Shown here in pieces: positions 37,536-46,600 of a stretch of DNA of 64,000 bases (position 1 is its first letter; each line of letters opens with the position of its first letter). Position numbers and translations under genes: made by a program. The notes beneath the pieces are model-generated. The model had not been told where the DNA came from, searched no databases, and saw only the letters and a list, made by a program, of their open reading frames with translations. Origin of the DNA: Flavobacterium sp. 11 (GTDB taxonomy: Bacteria > Bacteroidota > Bacteroidia > Flavobacteriales > Flavobacteriaceae). Location: NCBI RefSeq assembly GCF_002754315.1, contig NZ_PEFE01000001.1:2480001-2544000 (forward strand), in the 5' to 3' direction.

Positions 37536-38207
37536 TTATTTAGTTTGTGGAGTAAAAGGAAGGGCTGATTTATGCACAATAATTCTAAGTTTTCCGTCTT
37601 TGCCTTTTTTGAAAACCCAAGTTTTGTCAACCATTACTTCTTTACCGTCTTTACCTGTTACCCATACATTACCCATAGTAATTGCTACAGAACCGTAAAT
37701 TTGTATGCCTTCGTTTTTCTCTCCAGCATTGTCATATCTTGCTTTAACCCACGGTGTCAATGCAAAGCCTTTGTCGTTCGGATAGTCAGGGTCGCCACCT
37801 ATAAAATAGGCTAATGCACCCTTTTTGTCGTTTCTAAAAGTTTGGTCGCCATAGGCTAATGTTGGTTTAAAAAATACTTTACCGTTGTCATAATTGTAAG
37901 CTGAAGACAGTACTTCATTTGCAAAGGCTTTGTAATCTCCACCCTCTTCTTTCAATTGTCCAATTTTTACCAAAGCATCGCACCAGGCTTGTTGTGCAGC
38001 ATTTACTTCTTCGTAAGTAATAATCGTTTGTGCTCCTTCTTCAACATAAACCAACCCTAAGTCGTTAATTGTTTTCTGAACGCTTTCGTTTGTCTGAGCA
38101 ATTACCTTGTTTGCTTCTTCTTTTACTTTGTCTGTTGCTTGGTTGCAGGATGTTGCTAAACCAGCTATTACGATTAAACCGTAAATCATTTTTTTGTTCA
38201 TTGTCAT
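37536..38207 (-). CDS. Lipoprotein with SnoaL/DUF4440-like C-terminus
   Basis: 223 residues; start at 38207 or at the second Met two codons on. Lipobox Cys in GLATSC. A helical, charged stretch (~25-55) is followed by an alpha+beta region (QQAWCDALVKIGQL through MVDKTWVFKKGKDGKLRI), the layout of NTF2/SnoaL-like folds. Proteins of this type are sometimes labelled phosphoribosyl-AMP cyclohydrolase, but no metal-binding Cys/His set of that enzyme is present, so I do not use that name. It is the first gene of the minus-strand operon. Confidence 0.7.
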   Translation of the reverse strand: MTMNKKMIYGLIVIAGLATSCNQATDKVKEEANKVIAQTNESVQKTINDLGLVYVEEGAQTIITYEEVNAAQQAWCDALVKIGQLKEEGGDYKAFANEVLSSAYNYDNGKVFFKPTLAYGDQTFRNDKKGALAYFIGGDPDYPNDKGFALTPWVKARYDNAGEKNEGIQIYGSVAITMGNVWVTGKDGKEVMVDKTWVFKKGKDGKLRIIVHKSALPFTPQTK

Positions 38208-38320
38208 TCTATTTATTTTTCTTTTGCCTACTTCTTAATGTGGTGTTCGGCTTGTCCACTTGCAAAGATAACTTTTATTGGTTGGGATGCTGTAGTTTTC
38301 GTGTGGTTACGCTTGCACCT

Positions 38321-38439
38321 AACGTCAGGCTGTGAAAAAACCTCTTCAAATCTAGAGAGTATTCGGAGGGCTACCAAAGAACAATCTCAAATATGGGATT
38401 CTCAAGAGGTTCTTTTTAGTTTTTTCATGGCCTGACGTT
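38321..38439. mobile_element. Small inverted-repeat element (MITE-like)
   Basis: 119 bp bounded by complementary ends: aacgtcaggctgtgaaaaaa on the left and its near-complement on the right (gttttttcatggcctgacgtt). It has no coding capacity. The left end matches the left edge of the IS fragment at 43060 over 24 positions with one difference, so it is probably a non-autonomous derivative of that IS. Confidence 0.65.
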
Positions 38440-38626
38440 CCGGCGCTTGGCGAGGTTGCGAGCTTCGGAACTACTTATTTTCTTTCAAAGATAAAATTTC
38501 TTACGAAACTTAAACGTGAACGTACCACAAAATTCGCAATTGCGAGAAACGGCTGTGCTTGTTGCACACCACAACAAATATATCAAAAAAAACTTGCGAA
38601 AAAATAAATAAAATAGTATTTTTAAC
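38440..38626. other. Non-coding stretch before the transposase remnant
   Basis: Holds an imperfect hairpin (38437-38471, arms gttccg and cggaac) directly at the edge of the small element, and more G+C-rich short repeats (ggctgtgcttgttgcac) similar to those near 40150. No gene seen. These may be leftovers of recombination sites. Confidence 0.4.
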
Positions 38627-40103
38627 TATGCCACAGCCCAGTATTATGGAGAGGAAGGACAAGAAAGTATTGATCCTGTTGTGTTTTTCAAAATCTGTTT
38701 GGTAGGCTATTTAAACAATATCAATTCGGATAGAAAACTCATAGAATATTGCTCCAATTGTTTAGATGTTCGTTTGTTTATCCGGTATGACATTGATGAA
38801 GCCTTACCTTGGCACAGCACAATTAGTAGAACCCGTCAGTTGTATGGCGAAGAAGTATTTTTAACCTTATTCAAAGCCGTTTTAAGGATATGTGTTTCCA
38901 AAGGGATGATTCGAGGCAAACGTCAAGCCGTGGATAGCGTTTTTATCAAAGCCAATGCTTCTATGGATAGTTTAGTTGAGAAAGAAGTATTGGAAGATGC
39001 CAGTGCTTTTGTAAATGAATTGGAAGAGAATAGCGAGTTCAAAACAACCAGCACCAGAAAGAAACTAGTGGAACAACACCACGCTTGGAAACAAGAAGCC
39101 TATAAAGGAATGCCTAATGCCAATCAAAAAGGCGATAGAGTAGATGAATACGGGAATTTAATACGTCCAAAATATGTATCGAATCATACCCATTATTCAC
39201 TCACAGATTCTGATGCCAGGGTAAGTGTAAAACCAGGAAAGGCAAGACAGTTAAACTATTTTGGACAAATCGCTGTTGACGATGCTCATCACTTAATAAC
39301 AGGAGCTTGTTCTGATTTTGCAGACAAACGCGATAGTCAATGTTTAGAAAAAAAAGTTGAACTAACAGAGGGAAATTTACAAGAAAACGGCATTGAATTA
39401 GAAGAACTTTTAGCCGATGGAGGTTACAGTAGTGGAGAAGCTTTAAAGTATTTGAACCAAAAAAAACATCAATGCCTACATTCCAAACTTTGGGCAATAC
39501 AAACCTGAGAGAGCAGGATTTATTTTCAACAAAGAATTGCATCAGTACGAATGTATAAAAGCAGGAGGAAACAAAGCTAATTTAGTATTTAAAGGCGAAA
39601 AAATCGATAGCAAAGGCTACACCAAACGTACCTATCGCAGTAGTGAGAGCGATTGCAAAAACTGTCCACTACGAGAACAATGCTGCGGAAAAAGCACCAA
39701 GTTTAAAAAGATAGACGACAGCATCCACAAAGAACACTACGACAGAATGCACTTAAAACTCACCCAAAATCCACACTATGCCAAGAAAATGGTACGCGTG
39801 AGAAGTAAAACAGTAGAACCTGTAATTGGAACATTGGTCAATTTTACCAATATGAAGCGAGTAAATACAAGAGGAATCAAGCAAGCTAACAAACACGTTT
39901 TGATGGCAGCATTAACCTATAATTTGAAGAAATATTTGAAGTTTATCACCAAAAAAACAAAAACAAAAGCTGGAGTTGTAAATGAAATACAAACAAAAGC
40001 ACCCACTTCTGTAAAAACAGCTTTTTATGACTTGAAATACTTGTTTTTAAGTGGCTTATTTTTTAAAAACTACAACTTAAAACCAAAAACAAACCTCGCT
40101 TAA
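38627..40103 (+). pseudogene. IS1182-family transposase, 5'-truncated and frameshifted
   Basis: The frame has no start codon (stop at 38609-38611, then AQYYGEEGQESIDPVVFFKI), so the N-terminal domain is missing. It continues to LADGGYSSGEALKYLNQ, slips by one base in an A8 run near 39467, and carries on from about NAYIPNFGQYKP to 40103 with the Cys-containing segment CKNCPLREQCCG and the final catalytic Glu region (TVEPVIGTLVNFTNMKRVNTRG). This is the IS1182 DDE layout. Both defects make it inactive. Its 3' end has a hairpin at 40092. Confidence 0.88.
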
Positions 40104-40121
40104 ATGTGCTTAAACGAGGTT
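40092..40121 (+). terminator. Terminator after the transposase remnant
   Basis: Seven-bp G+C-containing stem (aacctcg with cgaggtt) around a 16-base loop, followed by gtttttta on the plus strand. It overlaps the last codons of the transposase remnant. Confidence 0.55.
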
Positions 40122-40389
40122 GTTTTTTATACTTATTTTGAAAGTTTAGTTTTTGAATGAGGTTGCGCAACAGCTACGGCTGTTGGCAGATGCCCTTTAT
40201 TCTTTCTGTTTCCGTTCTGTTTTGCAATCCTTATATAATTAGGTTGCGGGTTTCAATCAATGTAAGTCGGATATATATAATTGCGATAGCAATAAATATA
40301 AATCAGGCTAGGTAGTTTTATATTTCTGTTTGTAACATACAATGTTTTTATATCTCCAAAATCTTTACAAATAATACCAAACTAATTTG
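40122..40389. other. Short non-coding gap
   Basis: Contains a small hairpin (acagc-tac-ggctgt near 40162-40175) and otherwise A+T-rich sequence. No gene. It separates the IS remnant from the convergent BamA-like gene. Confidence 0.4.
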
Positions 40390-41796
40390 TTAAAAAGCTT
40401 GACCTATGCCGATGTAGAAGAGTTTATCTTCTTTTGACATTCCGTAATCAAATGATAAAATTGTGGACTGATTCCAAGCAATTCTTGCACCTAAACCATA
40501 CGAGTAACGAATGTTTTTAAAGTTTAGATTTTGCCATTCGTCTCTTACTGTTCCTGCATCAAAAAATGGTGCGACACCGAAAGCAAATCTTTGTTTTCCT
40601 AATTTTGTTTCTGCAATTCTATATCTTAATTCAATATTTGTGAACCACATAGAACGTGCTAAAAACCGATTTGCTCGATAACCTCGCAACGATTGCTTTC
40701 CACCAAGTGCATTGATGCTACCTTCTGGACTCCATTGGTCTTGAAATTCAAAAAATGGGGTATTCGAGCCAAAAATGTTACCAACTCCAAATCTTCCAGC
40801 GACAACAGTTCTTTTTCCAAAAGGTAACTTTTGATATCCTCTTGCTTGAATAAAAAGTTTATTGAAGTCAAATTGTGAGCCAATATATTTGCTAGAATAT
40901 TCGTTTGCTATTTCAAAATAGTAACCTTTGGTTGGGTCGGGTTCAAAATCTCTTGTGTCATAAATTAATGCGGTTTGTAAAATTGAAATCCAACCACCAT
41001 TTAAGCCAGATATTAAGCCTTGATTAAAATCTCTTCTTAAAAGTGATAGTCCATTTGGCGCTGTTGTTTCTTCTCCAGTTGTTGGATTAATAGCCTCGGC
41101 TGATTCTCCTTCAAAAGTTTTATAACTTAAATTTTGAATTTCATAACCGCCCATTACTCGCCATTTTCCGTTTCCTATTGCGTAATCTCCTTTTAGATTA
41201 AGCATATATTCTGTTTCTCTAAATCGGTTTGACAAGGCATCTGTTACAAAACTTGCTTCTCCAATTCCACCTGGTCTTAGCGTTTTTCTTGCTTTGTCAA
41301 ATGCTTCATATGTTGAAAAAGTAATGTTTTCATTGGATGGCAATCGAAGATTGCCCAACGTTGATTCTGTTGAGCCAAAATATAAATTTGCTGGATTTTG
41401 TTGTGCTTTAAAATCAATTTTAAACCTCCAACGTGTTCCTTTATAATACGGCACATCTAACGATAGAATTAATTCTCTTGCGTTTGAAGTGTAATATGCT
41501 GCATTAGCTTTTAGTTTTGCCAAGTAAGGTGTGTAGGCGAAAAGTGGATTTGTTCGTTCGCCGTTCCAATAAACATTACTTCTAAGACCAAAACCAAAAC
41601 CTGTTACAGGATCTGATGAAAAGTCAGGCAAACCCGTTATGAAAGTTCCTTCTCGTTTTTTTGCAAGGTCATCATCTGACATTCGTTTTGATTTTACAAA
41701 TGAAAGTGTATCGTTTACTTGTGCGTTAATTGAGTACGTTGAAATAGTTAAAACAATGCAAAAGAGAATCTTTTTAATTAATTTAAGTTGCGACAT
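40390..41796 (-). CDS. BamA/TamA-family outer-membrane beta-barrel protein
   Basis: 468 residues with a signal peptide (cleavage near SINAQ, ~residue 26). The mature protein is a barrel of the bacterial surface antigen (Omp85 C-terminal) type: TGFGFGLRSNVYWNG early, DTRDFEPDPTKGYYFE in the middle, LGGKQSLRGYRANRFLARS and a terminal strand KLFYIGIGQAF. No POTRA domains are present, so it is a barrel-only member and may be a porin-like or lipase-associated protein rather than the essential BamA. It has its own ~90-bp upstream region. Confidence 0.85.
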   Translation of the reverse strand: MSQLKLIKKILFCIVLTISTYSINAQVNDTLSFVKSKRMSDDDLAKKREGTFITGLPDFSSDPVTGFGFGLRSNVYWNGERTNPLFAYTPYLAKLKANAAYYTSNARELILSLDVPYYKGTRWRFKIDFKAQQNPANLYFGSTESTLGNLRLPSNENITFSTYEAFDKARKTLRPGGIGEASFVTDALSNRFRETEYMLNLKGDYAIGNGKWRVMGGYEIQNLSYKTFEGESAEAINPTTGEETTAPNGLSLLRRDFNQGLISGLNGGWISILQTALIYDTRDFEPDPTKGYYFEIANEYSSKYIGSQFDFNKLFIQARGYQKLPFGKRTVVAGRFGVGNIFGSNTPFFEFQDQWSPEGSINALGGKQSLRGYRANRFLARSMWFTNIELRYRIAETKLGKQRFAFGVAPFFDAGTVRDEWQNLNFKNIRYSYGLGARIAWNQSTILSFDYGMSKEDKLFYIGIGQAF

Positions 41797-41901
41797 AATT
41801 TTGGGTTCTTTTAATTATTTCGCAAATATCGTAAGTAATTGTGTTTTCCTAAAAATGAAATAAGTGCAAGATGATTGATTTGTACCAATTATTTTTTTTT
41901 A

Positions 41902-42927
41902 CTAAAGATTTTTCTTGAATTGTGTTGGTGTTAAGCCTTTGAATTTCTTGAATGTAGCATTAAAAGAAGATTTGGAATTAAAACCTACATCTGTAGCGAT
42001 TCCTAAAAGTGTAAGATTATTATTTTGGTCGTTTTTTAGGCGGTTTACAAATTCTTCCACTCTATATTCATTTATGAAATCTTGAAAATTGTTATTCATA
42101 TGTTCGTTTAAAACTTCAGAAATGTATTGACGCGGAATATTTAATTTATCTGAAACATCTTGTATGGATAATTTTCCATCAAGGTATATTTTATCAATTT
42201 GCATTGCATTGATTAAAGCAGTTTTATATTTATTAATTGTTTCATCGTTTAGATTTGAGTTTTTGTATTTACCGATTTCTACTTTAGGTAAAATTTCTTT
42301 ATTACCATTAAACAACTTAAAAGCTATAAAATAGAATAAAAACGCAACAACTAATAAAAGATATGAATTGAAGTTTTGGTCGGATAAAAACGGTAATTCT
42401 GATAATCCAACGATTTTAAGAATATCATTAATGAGTGAAAAAACGAACAAAATAATGATTGGAATAATGAAATATATAATCCAATTTTTTCTTTTACTTG
42501 AAATTATGGAAAATAAAATTAGTGATAAGTAGATGATAAAAGTTAATTCGCAAAATACTTCTAAAACTTCGATAACTATATTAGTTTGAATTAATTTTAT
42601 TTCAATTACTTCAAGAATTAGATAAATGATATTTGGTATAAAAAAATAGTAATCTGATTTTATGAACTTTTCTTTTTTGCTTTTGAAATACCTAACAAAC
42701 AAAAATAAAAATGTTATAAAAAGTGTGTTATCGAAAAGAAACCAATCGGTGTTATTAACAAATAAATTATTCTTGTCATCTCCAATAATATATAGAACGA
42801 TAGAAAATAGACTGCCGAATAATAACCAAAAAGTTGTGTTCTTATAACTCTTACGATTGTTATATAAAATAAAAAGGACGAAAAGTCCTTGAAGTAATGC
42901 AATAATTTGAATTGTTTTAAGCATCAT
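41902..42927 (-). CDS. Membrane-anchored AraC-family regulator
   Basis: 341 residues: about seven hydrophobic segments in residues 5-215, then an AraC HTH domain (~235-341). The first HTH carries SIQDVSDKLNIPRQYISEVLNEH and the second TDVGFNSKSSFNATFKKFKGLTP, both quoted in part to show the fold. This 7TM-AraC layout is common in Bacteroidetes and senses an unknown extracellular or membrane signal. It lies ~105 bp upstream of the BamA-like gene on the same strand, which it may control. Confidence 0.88.
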   Translation of the reverse strand: MMLKTIQIIALLQGLFVLFILYNNRKSYKNTTFWLLFGSLFSIVLYIIGDDKNNLFVNNTDWFLFDNTLFITFLFLFVRYFKSKKEKFIKSDYYFFIPNIIYLILEVIEIKLIQTNIVIEVLEVFCELTFIIYLSLILFSIISSKRKNWIIYFIIPIIILFVFSLINDILKIVGLSELPFLSDQNFNSYLLLVVAFLFYFIAFKLFNGNKEILPKVEIGKYKNSNLNDETINKYKTALINAMQIDKIYLDGKLSIQDVSDKLNIPRQYISEVLNEHMNNNFQDFINEYRVEEFVNRLKNDQNNNLTLLGIATDVGFNSKSSFNATFKKFKGLTPTQFKKNL

Positions 42928-43059
42928 TAAAATTTACTGTTCGCAAGATACAAAATTTGAAAAGTATTTAATAGTGCGAAATATCTTTACATTATTTTAG
43001 ATAATGTTATCTTTTTATGGAGGTTTCTATGCAATTCGTGTAGCTCGAGGGTTTCTGCC
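42928..43059. other. Upstream region of the AraC gene
   Basis: A+T-rich, no gene. It probably holds the leftward promoter of the AraC gene. A short repeat, ttggcaga (read on the minus strand at ~43052-43059), resembles one at 40186 in inverted orientation. Confidence 0.35.
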
Positions 43060-43316
43060 AACGTCAGTCTGTGAAAAAACCTCCGTTTTTTTTTGCATCA
43101 AATATAGTATTTTATATTGGATATAAGAGAGAAAAATTGTACATTTAAATATGCAACATATATCTGGATTATCGCGTCAACAATTACAAATTAGCAGTTT
43201 AGAAGATAAAATCGCTTTGGATAACCCCGTGCGTTTTATTGAAGCCTTTGTATAGTACATTTCACTTGAAGCTCTTGGTTTTACGGTGCAAACTATAAAA
43301 TCCGAAGGGCGCGGTA
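43060..43316 (+). mobile_element. 5' fragment of an IS with transposase N-terminus
   Basis: It begins with aacgtcagtctgtgaaaaaa, the same end sequence as the small element at 38321. A transposase start follows at ATG 43151 (QHISGLSRQQLQISSLEDKI, then ALDNPVRFIEAFV), an IS1182-like N-terminal domain. An in-frame TAG lies at 43253-43255, and the text stops at IKSEGRG, where the sequence changes to conjugation DNA with traJ starting at 43321. Most of the IS is missing, so a deletion has joined it to the transfer region. Confidence 0.75.
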
Positions 43317-43320
43317 AGTT

Positions 43321-44313
43321 ATGGAATTTAATAATCTTCACGAGGTTCTGCGCTCCTTGTACGATGAGATGATGCCACTCTCCGCCGATATGGCGGCAGT
43401 GGCTAAAGGAGTGGCTGGTCTGGGAGCCTTATTCTATGTAGCTATTAAGGTATGGCAGGCACTAAGCCGGGCAGAGCCTATTGATATGTATCCTTTGCTC
43501 CGTCCTTTTGCATTGGGTCTTTGTATTATGTTCTTCCCGACCATGGTACTTGGAACCATCAATGCTGTGTTAAGCCCGGTGGTACAGGGGACACATGCCA
43601 TTCTAGAAAATCAGGTGCTTGACCTGAACGACCTACAGACAAAAAAAGACCTGCTAGAGCGTGAGGCAATGCTACGCAACCCTGAAACCGCGTATCTGGC
43701 ATCGAACGAAGAGTTTGATAAAAAACTGGAAGAACTGGGTTGGTCGCCATCCGATCTGGTCACGATGTCGGGCATGTATATGGAAAGAGGGATGTACAGC
43801 ATTGAGCAGTCCGTAAAAAATTGGTTCAGGGAATTGCTGGAAATTCTATTTCAGGCAGCTGCTCTGGTAATTGACACCATACGTACTTTCTTTTTGATTG
43901 TGTTGTCCATTTTGGGTCCGATAGCTTTTGCTATATCGGTTTGGGATGGTTTTCAATCCACACTTTCGCAATGGCTTACCCGATACGTTAGTGTATATCT
44001 ATGGCTACCCGTTGCGGACCTGTTCAGCTGCATGCTTGCTAAGATACAATCCCTGATTATAGAAAGGGATATCGAAATGCTTGCTGAACCGACTTTCATT
44101 CCCGATACGTCAAATACAGTGTATGTGATTTTTATGATCATTGGCATTGTGGGATATTTTACTATCCCAACCGTGACAGGCTGGATTATTCAGGCTGGTG
44201 GGGCAGGGAATTTTACTCGTAATGTAAATCAAACCGCAATGAAAGCCGGAAATATTGCTGGAGCTGGAGCTGGCTCGGCAGCAGGAAATATCGGCGGGCA
44301 ATTACTTAAATAA
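43321..44313 (+). CDS. traJ: Conjugative transposon protein TraJ
   Basis: 330 residues, six or so membrane segments (clusters at ~28-48, 58-85, 182-215, 262-290) with a long soluble loop at ~95-165. The text matches Bacteroidetes TraJ (SLYDEMMPLSADMAAVAKGVAGLGALFY at the N terminus, quoted in part). It is a VirB6-like inner-membrane part of the type IV secretion channel. It is the first surviving gene of the tra operon: traA to traI are absent, and an IS fragment ends 4 bases before its ATG. G+C is clearly higher than in the chromosome to the left. Confidence 0.92.
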   Translation: MEFNNLHEVLRSLYDEMMPLSADMAAVAKGVAGLGALFYVAIKVWQALSRAEPIDMYPLLRPFALGLCIMFFPTMVLGTINAVLSPVVQGTHAILENQVLDLNDLQTKKDLLEREAMLRNPETAYLASNEEFDKKLEELGWSPSDLVTMSGMYMERGMYSIEQSVKNWFRELLEILFQAAALVIDTIRTFFLIVLSILGPIAFAISVWDGFQSTLSQWLTRYVSVYLWLPVADLFSCMLAKIQSLIIERDIEMLAEPTFIPDTSNTVYVIFMIIGIVGYFTIPTVTGWIIQAGGAGNFTRNVNQTAMKAGNIAGAGAGSAAGNIGGQLLK

Positions 44314-44337
44314 TGTAGAACGATTAATCAGTAAAAA

Positions 44338-44961
44338 ATGGAATTTAAAACGCTAAGAAATATCGAAAACAGTTTTCGCCAAATCAGGTTGTACGCTCTT
44401 GTATTTGCCGTTCTCTGCATCAGTGTTGCAGGATATGCAGTATGGCAATCTTACCGCTTTGCAGAAGAACAACGCCAGAAGATCTATGTACTGGACAATG
44501 GCAAATCACTGATGCTGGCACTTGCACAGGATGCGTCCATCAACCGGCCGGTCGAAGCAAGGGAACACGTAAGACGTTTTCACGAACTGTTCTTTACGCT
44601 GGCTCCCGATAAGAATGCTATCGAAAGCAATATGAGCCGGGCATTCAACCTTGCCGATAAAAGTGCTTTTGATTATTACAAAGACCTTTCGGAAAAGGGA
44701 TATTACAACCGTATAATATCGGGCAACGTACAGCAACGTATCGAAGTAGATAGTGTGGTCTGCAATTTCGACACCTATCCCTATTCGGTACGTACCTATG
44801 CCAGACAGTTCATCATCCGTTCCAGTAATGTTACTAAACGTAATTTGGTTACTTCCTGTTTTCTTGTGAACTCTGTCCGTTCGGACAATAACCCGCAGGG
44901 TTTCAATATCGAAAAGTTTGCTGTTGTGGAAAACAAAGACATCGAAGTCATTGAACGCTAA
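44338..44961 (+). CDS. traK: Conjugative transposon protein TraK
   Basis: 207 residues: one N-terminal membrane helix (~17-38, LYALVFAVLCISVAGYAVW) and a soluble VirB8-like domain ending RSDNNPQGFNIEKFAVVENKDIEVI. Starts MEFKTLRNIENSFRQIRLYAL, typical of TraK. VirB8-type proteins are assembly factors of the mating channel. It lies 24 bp after traJ and 11 bp before traL on one transcript. Confidence 0.92.
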   Translation: MEFKTLRNIENSFRQIRLYALVFAVLCISVAGYAVWQSYRFAEEQRQKIYVLDNGKSLMLALAQDASINRPVEAREHVRRFHELFFTLAPDKNAIESNMSRAFNLADKSAFDYYKDLSEKGYYNRIISGNVQQRIEVDSVVCNFDTYPYSVRTYARQFIIRSSNVTKRNLVTSCFLVNSVRSDNNPQGFNIEKFAVVENKDIEVIER

Positions 44962-44972
44962 AAACGCTGGAT

Positions 44973-45260
44973 ATGAAAAAATTACAAACTGATATGGACA
45001 AGTGGTTTGAGAAACTGGATGAACGTTGGCGAACACTGCCTTTAAGAAAACAGCAAAAGTACACGCTGTACTTTTTTGCGGGGTATCTGTTGCTTAGCGC
45101 AGGGGTTATTTTCAAAGTATGGTATGATACCGGCAAGTCCAATAACGATATGGTCATCGAGCATATCGAAAATCCTATACTTAAAAGGAAAGGAAGTCCC
45201 ACACTCTTAAAGGACACATTATCAACAATTTTAAAAAATAAGGTTTATGAAAGAAAATGA
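44973..45260 (+). CDS. traL: TraL/DUF3989-type conjugation protein
   Basis: 95 residues with a single membrane helix (~28-48, YTLYFFAGYLLLSAGVIFKVW). The position between traK and traM and the small size fit TraL (DUF3989). Its end overlaps the start of traM by 14 bp. The molecular role is not established; it is presumably a small inner-membrane subunit of the mating apparatus. Confidence 0.8.
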   Translation: MKKLQTDMDKWFEKLDERWRTLPLRKQQKYTLYFFAGYLLLSAGVIFKVWYDTGKSNNDMVIEHIENPILKRKGSPTLLKDTLSTILKNKVYERK

Positions 45261-46575
45261 AAACAAAAAAACGGTTGTTCGGGTAACGGAAGGTAACCTA
45301 GCAGCAACCGCTGATGTACTGCAAGACAGTACACAGAACAAAGCCCAAAAGCTTAAAAAACCGCTCATCTTCGGTTTAATGGGTGTTGTGTTCCTCGGCT
45401 GTATGTATCTGATTTTTAAGCCGTCTTCCGAGAAAAAAGAAATCGAGAAAATCGGACTAAACGAGGTCGTACCTCAGGCTACCGGTGCAGGAATGCCTGC
45501 CGATAAGGGTAAGGCATACGAGGAGGAAATGCTGGAACGTAAGAACGAGGAAAAAAGGAACGCTCTCACATCTCTTTCTGATTATTGGAATGCAGATGAA
45601 AAAGGAGAAGTGGGAGAGGAGCTACCTGAAGAGGAAGAAAGCTACAGCAGTGCCAACGGATCTGGAAAACAAAGTAATCCCGCTTTGAACAGTTACCGCA
45701 ATGTGCAAAGCACATTAGGTTCCTTCTATATGGACGATAATTCTGAAACACAGGAACTCCGCAAGCAATTGGAAGAATTAAAGGGAAAACTGGCGGAGAA
45801 AGACATTCCAGCCAAAGTAACGGTAGATGACCAATTGGCATTAATGGAGAAATCCTATCAGATGGCTGCAAAATATCTTCCTTCTGGCACAAATACGGGA
45901 GAACCTGCACTTGCCAATAGTAGTGTTCCGACGTCTTCGAACTCTACACAAAAAGAGCAGTTTGTGGCATTCAGTTCTACTAGAAAGAATAGTGTATCTG
46001 CCTTGTACCGTGTGCCTACCGATAGTGTCTTTTTAGCTGATTGGAGCCAAAACAAGAACAGTGGTTTTTATACTGCCAGTATTTTAGAGCAAGTGGTACA
46101 ACCTAAGAACAGTATCAAAGCTTGTGTACAGGAAACGCAGACCATTATCGGTGAAAGCGGTGTACGCTTACGGTTACTGGAACCCGCCCAAACGCCTAAT
46201 CATACCATTCCCAAAGGAACAATTTTAACGGCTAATGCCAAACTTGAGGGAGGGCGTTTACAGCTCAAAGTTACTTCCATAGAACTGGATGGAAACATCA
46301 TACCCGTTGATATTACGATTTATGATCTTGACGGTCAGCAGGGTTTGTATGTGCCCTATTCGCAAGAAATGAATGCCCTTACTGAAATGGCTGGCAATAT
46401 GAGCCAGCAATCCGGGACGAGCCTGATGCTTACCCAATCGGCAGGACAGCAGGTTGCCGCTGATTTGAGCCGTGGTGTAGTACAGGGCATTTCGGGCTAT
46501 TTCTCCAAAAAAGTAAAGACACCGAAAGTTACCTTAAAGGCAGGGCATCAACTGTTCCTTGTTTCCAAAAAATAA
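45247..46575 (+). CDS. traM: Conjugative transposon protein TraM (VirB10-like)
   Basis: 442 residues: a short cytoplasmic tail, one helix at ~38-58 (LIFGLMGVVFLGCMYLIF), a long charged and Ser-rich periplasmic linker (~70-240), and a C-terminal domain with IKACVQETQTIIGESGVRLRLLEP (in part), IPKGTILTANAKLEGGRL and SYFSKKVKTPKVTLKAGHQLFL. This is the TraM/VirB10 plan, bridging inner and outer membranes in the channel. It overlaps traL by 14 bp and precedes traN by 25 bp. Confidence 0.92.
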   Translation: MKENENKKTVVRVTEGNLAATADVLQDSTQNKAQKLKKPLIFGLMGVVFLGCMYLIFKPSSEKKEIEKIGLNEVVPQATGAGMPADKGKAYEEEMLERKNEEKRNALTSLSDYWNADEKGEVGEELPEEEESYSSANGSGKQSNPALNSYRNVQSTLGSFYMDDNSETQELRKQLEELKGKLAEKDIPAKVTVDDQLALMEKSYQMAAKYLPSGTNTGEPALANSSVPTSSNSTQKEQFVAFSSTRKNSVSALYRVPTDSVFLADWSQNKNSGFYTASILEQVVQPKNSIKACVQETQTIIGESGVRLRLLEPAQTPNHTIPKGTILTANAKLEGGRLQLKVTSIELDGNIIPVDITIYDLDGQQGLYVPYSQEMNALTEMAGNMSQQSGTSLMLTQSAGQQVAADLSRGVVQGISGYFSKKVKTPKVTLKAGHQLFLVSKK

Positions 46576-46600
46576 TGTTAAACATAAATAGAATTAAACA

